DNA from: Diprion similis
Taxonomy: Eukaryota > Arthropoda > Insecta > Hymenoptera > Diprionidae
Direction of reading: 5' to 3'
DNA: 64,000 nucleotides
Assembly: GCF_021155765.1 (NCBI RefSeq)
Contig: NC_060105.1
Coordinates: 8,491,501-8,555,500, forward strand
A program made the translations under genes and the position numbers. Below, piece by piece: positions 14,901 through 25,113 of the stretch. The first letter of the stretch is position 1. Each line of letters begins with the position of its first letter. The notes beneath the pieces are model-generated. The model worked only from the letters and a program-made list of their open reading frames with translations. It was not told the origin of the DNA and did not search any database.

Positions 14901-15156
14901 AATAAATTGGAATAAAATAAAGAAATTAATTACAACTACGTTAGCAGTAAGAGAATTAACGCAATATACAGTAATATTAGAGTACTGGTTTAAATGGACA
15001 GTCCTAACCTCTAGTTTCTGGGGTATCGAAACCATTTTCAATAATTCTTCCCCAATTGTATTGTAGATGATAAAAATATTGACACTAAAAATATGAATAA
15101 CCGTGAATTATTCGGCAGCGAATAAATAATTTACCCAAAGCTGCGGCTGCAGCCAT
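2132..15156 (-). CDS. Dap160: Intersectin / Dap160 endocytic scaffold, complete gene model (about 21 constitutive exons)
   Basis: Intersectins link clathrin-coated pits and synaptic vesicle recycling to dynamin, actin regulators and NPF-motif adaptors. Domain order read here is EH1, proline-rich linker, EH2, coiled coil, SH3A to SH3E, the classic intersectin order. Exons from 5' to 3' (high to low): 15156-15135, 14766-14613, 14129-13981, 13463-13296, [12572-12474, 11835-11761, 11213-11151 optional], 10559-10395, 9516-9358, 9268-8896, 8826-8616, 8456-8305, 8234-8112, 8027-7889, 7798-7433, 7384-7022, 6837-6674, 6497-6296, 6229-5939, 5699-5568, 5057-4962, [3514-3491 optional], 2920-2780, 2662-2536, 2304-2132. 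All junctions are GT-AG and keep frame, giving about 1289 residues without the optional exons. The start is chosen because ATG at 15156 opens a short first exon (MAAAAAL) that joins in frame to EH1. The final codon TAA overlaps a donor site, so a longer RhoGEF-bearing form may exist outside the window. Identity is very secure; single exon ends come from splice consensus only. Confidence 0.95.
2921..4961 (-). other. Long Dap160 intron
   Basis: About 2 kb between the charged spacer exon and SH3D. AT-rich and without another clear exon apart from the 24-nt candidate at 3491-3514. The plus-strand open frame at 4520-4750 has no recognisable features and lies antisense in the intron. Confidence 0.6.
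3491..3514 (-). CDS. Dap160: Candidate 24-nt Dap160 microexon
   Basis: Inside the long intron between 4962 and 2920 a 24-nt stretch has acceptor ctgctgctgatgcttag and donor gtattt. It is phase 0 at both ends and encodes PSTPQYPK. A proline/serine/threonine octapeptide in front of SH3D would fit the linker. A short exon of this kind can occur by chance, so it needs transcript support. Confidence 0.35.
4962..5699 (-). CDS. Dap160: Dap160 exons between SH3C and SH3D
   Basis: Exon 5699-5568 (44 codons) encodes a proline/valine/glutamate-rich spacer ([20 protein letters not shown]). Exon 5057-4962 (32 codons) encodes a charged helical piece, [20 protein letters not shown], ending FAAMSAQQ. Both are phase 0 at both ends, so either could be skipped without a frameshift. 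Confidence 0.8.
5939..6497 (-). CDS. Dap160: Dap160 SH3B and SH3C domains
   Basis: Exon 6497-6296 starts SH3B ([20 protein letters not shown]). Exon 6229-5939 finishes it ([20 protein letters not shown]) and carries all of SH3C ([20 protein letters not shown] then [20 protein letters not shown]). Aromatic ligand-pocket residues (ALYxY, WW, PxxY) are present in both. Confidence 0.92.
6674..7384 (-). CDS. Dap160: Dap160 SH3A domain and preceding segment
   Basis: Exons 7384-7022 and 6837-6674 together encode SH3[26 protein letters not shown] at the junction, then [19 protein letters not shown]. The exon before it adds a helical segment ([20 protein letters not shown]) and a linker with repeated W-G-D-x-A/G motifs ([12 protein letters not shown]). 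SH3A of intersectins binds proline-rich tails such as those of dynamin, Sos and synaptojanin. The ATA at the acceptor (7384) continues the reading frame from the coiled coil. Confidence 0.9.
7433..8456 (-). CDS. Dap160: Dap160 central coiled-coil (KLERQ) region
   Basis: Four exons (8456-8305, 8234-8112, 8027-7889, 7798-7433) encode about 260 residues extremely rich in Lys, Glu, Arg and Gln, such as [18 protein letters not shown] and [18 protein letters not shown]. This is the coiled coil that intersectins use for self-association and Eps15 binding. It is continuous in frame over three introns. The last exon ends at a weaker donor, gtgtga, after VPKIVA. Confidence 0.92.
8616..9268 (-). CDS. 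Dap160: Dap160 exons encoding EH2
   Basis: Exons 9268-8896 and 8826-8616 carry the second EH domain. It begins at [20 protein letters not shown] and continues with [20 protein letters not shown]. The intron splits the Trp codon in the same place as in EH1. The EF loop [13 protein letters not shown] is followed by [20 protein letters not shown] and ELIPPTFRR. The shared intron position in EH1 and EH2 supports an internal domain duplication. Upstream of the domain lies a serine/threonine/proline-rich stretch. Confidence 0.93.
9358..10559 (-). CDS. Dap160: Dap160 linker exons (10559-10395 and 9516-9358)
   Basis: Two phase 1-1 exons of 165 and 159 nt encode a flexible linker rich in proline, methionine and alanine, for example [19 protein letters not shown] and APMSAP-like repeats ([19 protein letters not shown]). 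Low-complexity linkers of this kind separate the two EH domains in intersectins. No catalytic motif is expected. The exon at 13463-13296 has the same character ([20 protein letters not shown]). Confidence 0.85.
11151..11213 (-). CDS. Dap160: Dap160 candidate cassette exon 3 in the linker (63 nt, proline-rich)
   Basis: A 63-nt stretch has acceptor ctaag and donor gtatgt, phase 1 at both ends. It encodes [20 protein letters not shown] plus IG. The proline-rich composition and the same phase as its neighbours make it a likely linker exon, constitutive or alternative. Confidence 0.65.
11761..11835 (-). CDS. Dap160: Dap160 candidate cassette exon 2 in the linker (75 nt)
   Basis: A 75-nt open stretch sits between an acceptor ending acggtag and a gtatgt donor. 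It is phase 1 on both sides. The product, [19 protein letters not shown] followed by ANFISSG, contains the acidic cluster LLDLSFD. That resembles the clathrin-box type L-L-D-L seen in endocytic linkers, so inclusion might add a clathrin-binding motif. The motif role is inference; the exon rests on frame and splice sites. Confidence 0.55.
12474..12572 (-). CDS. Dap160: Dap160 candidate cassette exon 1 in the EH1-EH2 linker (99 nt)
   Basis: A 99-nt open stretch lies between a pyrimidine-containing acceptor (cttgtag) and a gtatgt donor. It is phase 1 at both ends, so inclusion or skipping keeps frame. It ends in [14 protein letters not shown], which matches the style of the neighbouring proline-rich linker exons. 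The first half ([19 protein letters not shown]) is less typical, so the acceptor could lie elsewhere. Support is splice signals, frame and composition only. Confidence 0.6.
13981..14766 (-). CDS. Dap160: Dap160 exons 2-3: EH1 domain
   Basis: Two exons (14766-14613 and 14129-13981) encode the first Eps15-homology domain, which binds NPF motifs in endocytic adaptors. It reads [18 protein letters not shown] at the start and PPMTLGQIW at the first exon end. The tryptophan codon is split by the intron, and a calcium-binding-like EF loop [13 protein letters not shown] follows. The domain ends in the typical [13 protein letters not shown]. The preceding exon contributes only MAAAAAL and one base of a glycine codon. 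Confidence 0.93.
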
Positions 15157-16050
15157 CTCTCTCCTTGTTTCTCGCACTCGATTCCTCTCTCAATGCCTCG
15201 TCTGCAAGCCGAATAACGCCTACCTAGACGGACGAAATCAGATCTCATTCATAATCGGCAAACAAGTATAGTAGATGTTATCATTATCGAACGATGATTG
15301 TTATCAGCTAGTCGACGTTTGAATACAAGTGCAATAAAATAATGTACGTAAATTTAAAGTTACATAAACATAAACAGAATGCGACGAACGATGATGAATT
15401 GCGATGAGGACCGATAGACATTCGCGGTGTTGTAACGTAGCATGGACAGATCGGGGCCAATTTAGGGTTATTGAATCAGAGACGGATGAAAGTTGATTAA
15501 ATGAGTAGAGGCGGAGGTCGCGAACTCAAAAATTGATCATAGTGCAACACTTGTTTAAAAGCCGCAGGCAAGAGCACTGCGGTCTATGCGTGCGTGCCAC
15601 ATCGGTAATAAAAACGGGAGAGAAACAGAGATTTTTTCGAAGAACTGAACTATAGCACAGCGTCAGTATACGAACCTTGGAATATTTATCCAGGAGTATG
15701 AACGTATTGTATTATAACCTAAATCATAACTATTGAATGGAACGCATCGCCGCCCTCCGTTGCCCCGACTGATGACTATTCCTTAAGCCTTCTAGGCGAT
15801 GTGCAATTTTTTTTTTGACGTGACACACGAGAGCGGAACACGGGACTGCCCACTTTGGCTGCTGACATACGTCACTTTGGCGGCTTCGGCTAACCTCGGA
15901 AATCTTCGGCAGGAATCGATATTACTAGTGCCAACAGCACCAGCGCGAACCGCGAACCGATAACCGATAGATATAAGCGGCGAATGAAGCACCCTGGTGA
16001 AAATGATTTCTACGATTTGCTATGAATTCTTAGGGAAATTGGGAGCTCTA
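15157..16050. promoter_or_regulatory. Dap160 5' leader and promoter region
   Basis: Immediately upstream of the Dap160 start (minus strand) the sequence is pyrimidine-rich on the plus strand (ctctctccttgtttctcgca). It becomes richer in CG dinucleotides around 15180-15240 and 15730-15990 than the surrounding AT-rich DNA, as expected for a broad housekeeping-type promoter. I see no convincing TATA box. Exact transcription start is unknown. Confidence 0.4.
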
Positions 16051-16051
16051 G

Positions 16052-16178
16052 ATAGGCATAGTTTCTCGTAAAAACTTGGAGATATTCACGAGAATTTTGG
16101 GTTTTTTTAGTAAGAAAGTCTACAAGAAACCACAATGTTTTGAGGATAATTAACAGTTCTTTACGAAAAACTATGCAT
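16052..16178. repeat. Small inverted repeat near the Dap160 upstream region
   Basis: gcatagtttctcgtaaaaac at about 16055-16075 pairs with the complement of gttctttacgaaaaactatg at about 16156-16175, leaving a loop of about 80 bases. It could be a remnant of a short foldback element. Support is sequence symmetry only. Confidence 0.45.
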
Positions 16179-18002
16179 ATTTATAATTTTGTATGAAATA
16201 ATAGGAAATGTTCCAATTTTTGTAAAAGTTCTTAATGGTAGAATTTTTTACCAGAACCCCTTTAGCCCCCTTCAAGCTCGATTGTACCCAGTTTATGCTT
16301 CGTTTTTTATTTTTATTTTTATTTTTTTTTCTTATTCGTTATTTACCAGCAATAAATTACGAATGTATTCACATTCAGAAAGTACAAATATGAAAACCTA
16401 CACGAAGTTGTGCGTAGAACTGGTGTACTAATGATAAAAAATCCTAACTGGATAACTGACTAAAAGAGAAAGGAAAATAATAATAATTTAGCTGATTAAA
16501 AAGCTATACTGATAACTATAGTAGAATAATCTAAGATTAACCATATTTACGCTTCATTCTTGTTTTCACGTCATATGCATGTTAACATGGCCTTGAATTA
16601 ATTATGCTCTACAGATTACCTTATACTATCCGTTGCTGCATCTTGTTTTTAATTATTGTTTAAATACAATATTTTTAAATCATTGTGAAACTTTGATAGA
16701 TAGATAGATTTGAAGAGAAAATTTTTATAAAATTTATATTCATTTTATTTGCCTCCTTTTATTCTGGCAGTTATAACGATATTTAGAAAATGAAAAATAT
16801 CTGCATTCAACTTACGCAAGAATTTTCATTTTTTGATATACTTTTTATTCAATTTTTTACTATCAAATATTATCTGTGCAGATTTGATGTTTTCCGTAAT
16901 CCGTAATTACTAGGCACTGAAGAAAACTTTATGTTTGCTAGATTTTTTTTTGTGTTCTAGGTGCGATTCAGTTAACCTTATTCTTTCCACAATCCATGAA
17001 CTTTTCTCGGACATCCTAGTTTGATTTTATCCAACTATGCAATACTTTAGTTTTTAATTTACATGAAATATTCTCACCGTAAATCTCACGTCAGAATCCA
17101 GCGATGGTTTCAATAATCGGTTCTTTAGTTGAAAATTGAATAATTCAAACCAAATATGATTTTCTGTCAATTTTAGTTGGATTTTTATGCATGATATAAT
17201 TTTCCGATTTCTATTGAGTGGAGTCGGTTTCTATGTATTTAGTCTGAATAAATATTCCATCAACATCACTCGATTCGATAAGTAGTTCAGCCAATAATTT
17301 ATCCGCTACTGTAGATTTGATAATTAACGTGACGAAGGCCGTAAAAAATTGCATTATTACAGTAACAGCCTCACAACATTCGTGCAGAAAAACCGTACAA
17401 AACCTCTGCACGATGGCTTATCACGTCTCCTTGACCTTGAAATTAATGATTTAGCATAACGAAGCAGCTTGATCCTTAGGCTACTAACAGTATCGTTACA
17501 TGTGGTTCGATCGGTTCAATCCGCCAACTAAAACGATGTCGTATGTAGCGATTTTTCTTTACAAGACAACTATGAAGTGGCGATGCATGAAAATGAAACC
17601 GTTCCACGCAGAGTTTCATGATCGTTTAACACATGTTCACAGAAGATAAAAATTTACCCTCAACTGGCAAACTTTCCTAGCATAACACAGCTAAAGATTA
17701 TACAGGTTATTCAAAATAAAATAAAAATACATATATATATATATATATTAACCGTGAAACAAAAATACTAAACAACAAAAATCGAAAAAATAACTACTTT
17801 ATTTGACTATTTCTTTCGTTATTCTCACTGGTTTAAAATGAGTATGGGCGTTTGATGAACGATAACGAACTGGGGTCGTTTGGTACCCCACCGTGCGAGC
17901 TAAGGTTAATATCTGAATTTATTTTATGATCCCTGTATACAACTGTATCAGAGAAGACGGAAAAAGACTCGATGCAACTCTAAAATACTTGTCTGAGATC
18001 CC

Positions 18003-18276
18003 GTATATAAATAACATCCGCACGTGTGTTACCAGTTTCATATACATATGCATGCGTGCCTGCGTAACATCCGCCACGTGTTGTCTAGATTATGGAACCA
18101 CCGACGGCTCAACGCTATCGCAAATAGTCGTAAGAAGTTCGTGATCGTCGGTGGTCGGCTCACTCGTCTCTCGTCGGACGAATGTGTAGGCAGTTCTCGT
18201 CGTTCATAGTGTCTAAGACAATTTCTGTGCCCGTCGTTGCAGTTTAACCGTAAAAAATAACCGCCGATAAGAAGTA
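18003..18276 (+). promoter_or_regulatory. Candidate TATA promoter and 5' UTR exon for transporter gene A
   Basis: The motif tatataaata at about 18004 is followed about 240 bases later by a strong donor (agaagta then gtaagtaag at 18277). The stretch between has stops in all useful frames, so it would be non-coding leader. It is the most promoter-like place I noticed between the two gene regions. The link to the exon at 29858, over an intron of about 11.6 kb, is inference. Confidence 0.25.
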
Positions 18277-21200
18277 GTAAGTAAGTACTTGTGAACCTGT
18301 TGCCAAAGCGCCAACCCAATGTGTATATATTAATAGTCACTCAGCCGGAATAATCGTTCGCAATTAACGTACACACTGCAGGTGGTATAAATAATTGGAA
18401 ATCGATGAGTAATGATTGGCGGTTTTTAGTGAACATGTACCCACGAGAATCTGATACATATTAATTAATTATTCTACCTAAAAACATGTATTAATCATAT
18501 CCGTGCAATGATAGATTGATGATTGAATTTATCTCGTAGAGACTGAGCTGACGAATTGGAGCAAAGCAATTACGATCACATACGGGGAAAATTATTTTTT
18601 ATCTCGAAACCGTGCCGGACGTGATTATTTCGAATTTATTAGTTTCAAGCTTCGATATATGACCGTCATTCGTGACCAATTTGAGATACGCCGTTTTGAA
18701 ACGGTTTGCATTTCACGACTGCCGTGTATGAAGGTTTTCTGGTGATATTCAACGTTTACAGTTACATTGTACACGTGAGATAACAAGTTTGATAACGATT
18801 TGCGAATTTCAGTCTCACATTTTTCAGAGATGTTCTCTTTCTCTGTTTACACCGCATAACCGTCCAAAATTTTCGCCTAATATTCTTTCTTCCCGTTACT
18901 TTACAATCTGCACATCACTCACGCTCTGAGCTACGTAAATAGATCTAGGTATGACGAAACAGAATTTCGCCGGCTGCCGTTGCTCGTTGTTAGTAGTAGA
19001 ATATAATTAGGTCCCGCGCCAGTGGGACGGCAACCGGATGTGCATTGAGGCGTGCGCCTGGAACTGATATCAGGCGCGCGATACTCGTTACACTCACCAA
19101 ACACTCATAGACATAAGCAGTCTCTGTATTTCAGCCGAATCTGGCATAACGTTTAGACTGTTTAGAGTTGTATTTGGGTGTGTGAGAATCTTCAGCATAT
19201 CAGTACGTGAACATCGAATGATTTAAAAAAGAGAATATCAGTGGACTGTATTTATTATGCAAGCTTCTAATTTCGGCATTGCGAAATTAGACTGATAACT
19301 ACTGTTTTTATCAGCGTATGCTTAGTTTGATTGATAAATAAAAGATATTTCGTCAAGTCGCATGGTTATGTGTTTGAAAAATATCGATCTTTGATAATCA
19401 TGTAGTTTTTATAGGATAATAAAACTCGATAACTGTTTTGTTTCTCCTTTCACTTGCAGTCTGAAAATCTCGCGTTATCAATGAATTCCTGCAGACATTT
19501 TACACCCGTATCGTCTAGTTAATATTTGCATAAGTAAACTTTAAGAACATTTCTGATACGAATTTTTTAACAGAAATATACATACAGAAATATACGATGT
19601 ATTGATTGCTTAACTTTTACAGCTAGTGTCACGACCTCTTTATAAGCTTATGGCTCCTATCACTGTGACATGGATATATTATCGATTAACGAACGAGGGC
19701 TTTAACATGTAACGGCTACTCTGTACACGCAAAATACATATAAACAGCCACTACCGACTTTCCACTAATGCTCAGATAGATGGTATGTACACGTGACAGT
19801 ATAAATTGTTATCTGGTATCGACAAAGATTCTACTAGTACAGTCTCCTCAATGAGTATCAATTACGTTTTGATGTACCTGGTACAGTTCTCAGATACAAA
19901 ATCGCATATTACGTGGTCGGTAAACAAGTTGTCCGTAATTTTTTATTTCAAAAATCTTCAACGTAACACTGTGAAATATTTTGACAAAAACCAGTTGACC
20001 GAGTCGTCATTTTTCGAGTCATGAATCAAACGAATCAGGCGAAGAAAAATCATGACTGAAACTGGACTATAAAATTCAGGTTCTACATAAATGTATACAA
20101 TTTGTAATAAATGTTCTGCGAGGTCACGGCCGACCTTCGACTCGATTTCCAAGACACCTCTGGCGAGATGCCAATCTCGGGGAAATAAAATATCGGTAGC
20201 GTGAGGTATAAGCGACAAGTTCATTCGCCCAACGTGTGGCGTAAGGAACGTGACACGTGAATGGACAGAGAAATGACTCCCACGTGAATTGAGTATAGGG
20301 TCAGTGGACCCGACGTTGTATACTTGATGAGAATTCCAAGACTATTCCAAGAAATTCCAATTTTTCATCTAAATATTGCTTTTCTGAGTCACATGCGGAA
20401 ATGTCGCTAAAATAAATAACTGGAGCGAACCTCGAAAAACTATACGCTTACTCCTAAGGTCGTTGACTTCAAATCTTACTAAAACCACTCGAGTATCAAG
20501 GGCAACAAAACCACTGTTGACCAGCGTTATCAGCATCGATAATTGTCGATCGCGTTGTATAAAATTTGATCTCTTGAATCTTAATCGTCAGTGAAGTGGC
20601 TGATTAATTTACCACAGTATAAATAGCTGATGCATAAGATTTTCCAGCATATCGGAGTGCGCATTTAAATTCATGCATTCAATCGACAGATCAAGTATTA
20701 GGATGTGATGAAAAATCAGGGCAGATTATATTCTTCAGTTGATTCTTCCACGCGTTCAAACAATTTCGCGCCAGTCTTAGGCGCATTAAGTATTGCAGAA
20801 AACGGCGCAGCGTGTTGAGAACCACTGTCGAAAGGGTGGAACAGTCACAAAATCGAGGACTGCGTTCAGCGGCATCTCTGAGCGGGTTGTCGAAGCGCAA
20901 GAGTCAAAGAGTTTCCGGTTCGCCGGCTCAACTGCTCGTTTTCATATTTTTTATCCCGCATACATGCCGGCGGTAATAATCAGCGCGAAATTTTATTCAG
21001 CCTAGTTGAATTTGTTCGCGAAAGAAAAATTACCCCGCGACAAGATGGACGGCGTCAATGTACGTATAAAAGCTGTAATATTCGTACCGTATTGATCGTG
21101 AGCTCTTCCTTTTAGCTTGGGAAATTGAACCGAGTGGTTTTCAGGGGGATGTGCGGCACGTGCCTTCGCATGCGAAAAGACACGCCTTCCGCAAAGCTTG

Positions 21201-22490
21201 CCAAATATCGATTTCACTCTTCCATAATAGGCTCAAAATTTTCATTCGGCATTTTTTTTCACAATTTTTCCTCCTGAGTGTTCACCCTTAATAAATTCAT
21301 TCGTATTATTATTCATTGTGTGAATGCGAACGATGGGGCTGAATTTGGTTATAAACACGTCTCTAACTTATTTTTGGATTATTACCAAAGATGGCGTTCC
21401 GTCCTTTTCACCTGTTCCCAGTGGCTCTCATTCTATGCGTACGATGAACTTTGCATGAACAATTTCTACGTTATCAGACACGCATCCCTACTCGTTCCAT
21501 GTGCGTTCATTTGTTATTTTTTCCTTTCTTTATGCATTTTTGAAACCGGATTTTGCTCCTTTTTTATTCAAGAAACAATGTTCGCAGTAGGTACACGTGT
21601 GTCTATTCGGTTTCGTCGCGCCCTGAGTGACAAAAAGTGACGTCATATCGAAAATGAATTCGCATTCAAAGACATTGGATCTGCAACTAATTATTAGAAC
21701 GTATCAAGAGTCGAACCCAATGTGGTCAGCATGATTTTTAGAATTTCAAATCATTAAAAAATTATAACAAAGGGTGCGGCTAACGATAAACCAAATAGAC
21801 AATTGGACTTTACTGTTTGCAGTTCATTTTTTCGTGTCGATTAATTTGAATCAATTTTGGTGGATAAAATGCCTTCGTTGGGGCCGCATCCGTCTTTCAG
21901 CGATCATTGGTAGATACATTTTCTACCGTAACTAGAAAGCAATCGAATATCCATAATCGTTAAAGAGATGCGAAATTCTGCGCCGAGAATGATAAATTCG
22001 CAGAGTTTTAAGGAGGAGAACATAAAATTATGTTTTACAATGGAAAAAAACTCAGTTTCATTTTTCAAAAAAACCACCGTTCATAGCCTATTGCAAAAAC
22101 GGTGGAAAACTTACTAATAATTATTTAAAATATCCGTAATACTTCATCCGCATTCACGATTTCTAGACTTCTGAAAATGCCTTGACGGCAAAATTTGAAA
22201 TATGTAAGGGGGAAAAAACGATTGCATAGGGCAAGTAACCGATGTTTAAAGTATACAAACGAAATTGCATAATTCGAGGGTGAGTAATATCAAATCAGTC
22301 CCTGTAATCAATCATCAATACCTCTCTGAATAATGATATAGAAATATCGTTGAACCAAAAGCAAAAACGTAGTTCTAAAGACAGATATCTTCGAAAACGT
22401 GAAGACCAGAAGGAAGTGTGCAGGTAAAATATTTGAAGATAGATACTATAAACATAAAACATTGATCATTCGTTAAATCCCTCCAAACGA

Positions 22491-22522
22491 GAAGAAGAAG
22501 AAGAAGAAGAAGAAGAAGAAGA
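22491..22522. repeat. GAA microsatellite
   Basis: About ten tandem gaa units, flanked by AT-rich DNA and followed by a GC-richer segment. No coding frame around it. Confidence 0.9.
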
Positions 22523-25103
22523 TGTAGTCCTTGATTGTGGATCGGTTTCCTTCCCTTGAAAGATATTATGGAAATTGTGGCAATTTAGCAGATCGCTCAA
22601 GGTGGTTAAAGCCGTGCCGATGAGCGTCTAGACTGCAGAAATGCTGTTGCAGGCAGTCCTTCTGGCTGATGTGAGTTAGCGAGCAATTCCGGTAGTGTAA
22701 GAGAAAGCCGCCAGCTCTCGGCTGCAGGAGTCAGAGATTTTTTGGTCCGAGAAAACCAGTCGCATTTTTCGCACCGCTGGAACTAGCGAGACGACTCCGC
22801 TATAAATAGACTTGATTATGCAGGTCCCATGTAGCCAAGTAGCTAAAAGGGTCGTGTCAGGGCCGGCAGGGCCCGCCGAAGAATTTTAATGCACTGAAAC
22901 GAGCCTCGTCGATCTCCTCCGCTACAAAGTATGATCGATAACTCCTCGATCATGAGTCGAACGCGTAAAATGCGTCCTCGAGATAATCGAGATCTGCAGC
23001 CGATCCACAATCGAGCTGCGGATTCGAACGCAATTTTCTTACTCGGTTGTTAAACTAGGATTTTTTTGGATTGAGGAAAGAATCACCGATACGTGAACGA
23101 AAGTTTCGACAATTGTTTTTGTAACTTTATATTTTTTTAGTTTCATTTATTTATTTATCTTTGTTATTTTCTTTTTGTTCAAAGATTTATAGTTCGTCCC
23201 TGTTCAAGCAATAAAAAAATTTAAATAATCATTGTCTCATCTCGTAGAAATAACACTTTTCAACGAATTGTATCAGAGTTTCTGCTAACTAGAACAGATC
23301 ATGAAATTTAGCTGAGAAAGAGAAATCCGAAACAAACCCGTACTGGCTTTCAAGAACTTCAAATAATTCAAAATCATTTTTACTCTTAATTAATCCTGAA
23401 ATTAATATGCGATAATTTCACTTTTCACTACCCTTGAGATCCGGGTTTTTAACTATATTGAAGGGATTCAACGCGTACGTTATACGGGTATCATCCACAC
23501 CACTAGACAAAAATTAGTACATTAATAATACAGATAATATAAAAAGAAGGTTATTTGAAATTTATCTAATCAACGCGACTGCAACGACAATGTTTAGATA
23601 AAGTAGTGAAGCTGAAGCGCAAGTATTGCTGGAATTCAACGCCAGGCATATCATTCCATGTAATTCTATCCACTTATTGTCGAGATTATTTTTTTCCCCT
23701 AATTAGCATAATTTTTTATGTGATTTTTTTTTTTTTTTTTAGTTGATTCGTGCAATTCAATTAACTATGAGGATATCGGTACACAACGTTTATGGCATAA
23801 TTCACTCGTTCTCGTTTGGAGTCGCTAAATTTTTACCATTTTTTTTCTTATCGGATGAAAATACCTGACTTCTACATTGACCTTCAGAAAAAGAAAAAAA
23901 AGGAAAAAATGAAACTGTTATCACGCGGGCTTTCATTTTAATCACATGTGTAAACATTACGAATAAGTAGTATAACACTTGATTTTCTATCCTAACGTTG
24001 TTCAAAGCCGTAATAAATAATAACCCAAGTTCATTTGAATGATGATTGTACTTGAAGATACCTTTTGCATTTTTTGTTGCAAATGCAATTTTTTCTTAAA
24101 TCATACTTCGCGACTTTTTTTTAGGTACAGCAAAAGTTAAAATCGCGATATGAAGTAACTCCAGAGAGTTAAAATTATGTTACATCTCTGGTTTATAGTA
24201 TATTATTATAACGTTACCACTAGATGCTATCAATATGATCGCAAAAATTGTCAATCAACAATTGAGTATTGACGGAAAAAAGCGAAATGATAATGCATTT
24301 TCAAATAATCCAATCTCCATAAACGACTGCAAAAATCTTTACAATCTGCCTTCATGTAGACAATTGTCTCATCATTTTTAGTCGACTGTAATTTTATTGT
24401 CTTCTATAAATATTTACCTTACAACTATTTCTGTATACCAGATAAATTTTCTAATAATATCGCTGTTACTTAGGGGTGAAAACGCATCACGTTCCTGATT
24501 GATAAATCAGTGCGATAAGATAATTGTATATATATATACATATTCACCAGTAACGTGTATAACTTACAACGTTATCGTTGCAGAATTAAGTAATAAATTA
24601 TTCTTCAGTTAATCCCTCCTCATAATATATGTATAATAATTTCTATAAAAAAAAAATTATGAGATGCTGAACCGCGTTCTATCTCTATGGAAACATCGCG
24701 ACGTACGTACGTTGTATAATATATGAGATCAAAAAAGAAAAACTAAATTTAAATTTGAAAGATTGACATTATTCGGCTCGTTTATCAATTACTATAATTT
24801 TAGAAATTAACATATCGTCATATTTCCGCAAAATTATTCGACTTTCGTACAAGGGTTTCAAGTCAAGTCTCATTCCAAAAATGGTAACAATTTCCAACCC
24901 CCCTGAAAAATGATAGTTTTTTTTTTATTATTGCTTACGAAAATTCCACGCGCCGGTAGGCTGCACGTTTCGTTGCGCAGCCGGGAAAGGGACAGGAGAA
25001 AATTTGAATACTCGACTGGACTGCCTTGTCGGGGCCGCGAACGTTAACTCCGTTCGGTCCGAACCGGTAAGGTGGAAGACAGCTAGGTCCCATTAACTAA
25101 AAT

Positions 25104-25113
25104 CTATTTTTAG
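25104..25113. promoter_or_regulatory. MEF2-like motif in a GC-richer patch
   Basis: ctatttttag matches the MEF2 consensus YTAWWWWTAR. It sits just after a GC-richer patch (24950-25080) in the long gene-less region, so it could belong to a distal enhancer. A 10-bp motif alone is weak evidence. Confidence 0.25.

Noticed and set aside
15792-15992. Minus-strand open frame upstream of Dap160
   Set aside because: Not joined in frame by splice sites to the first Dap160 exon; more likely promoter DNA with higher GC.
21278-21640. 120-codon plus-strand open frame in the long gene-less region
   Set aside because: No recognisable domain, composition like non-coding AT-rich DNA with hydrophobic bias, no good splice or promoter context.
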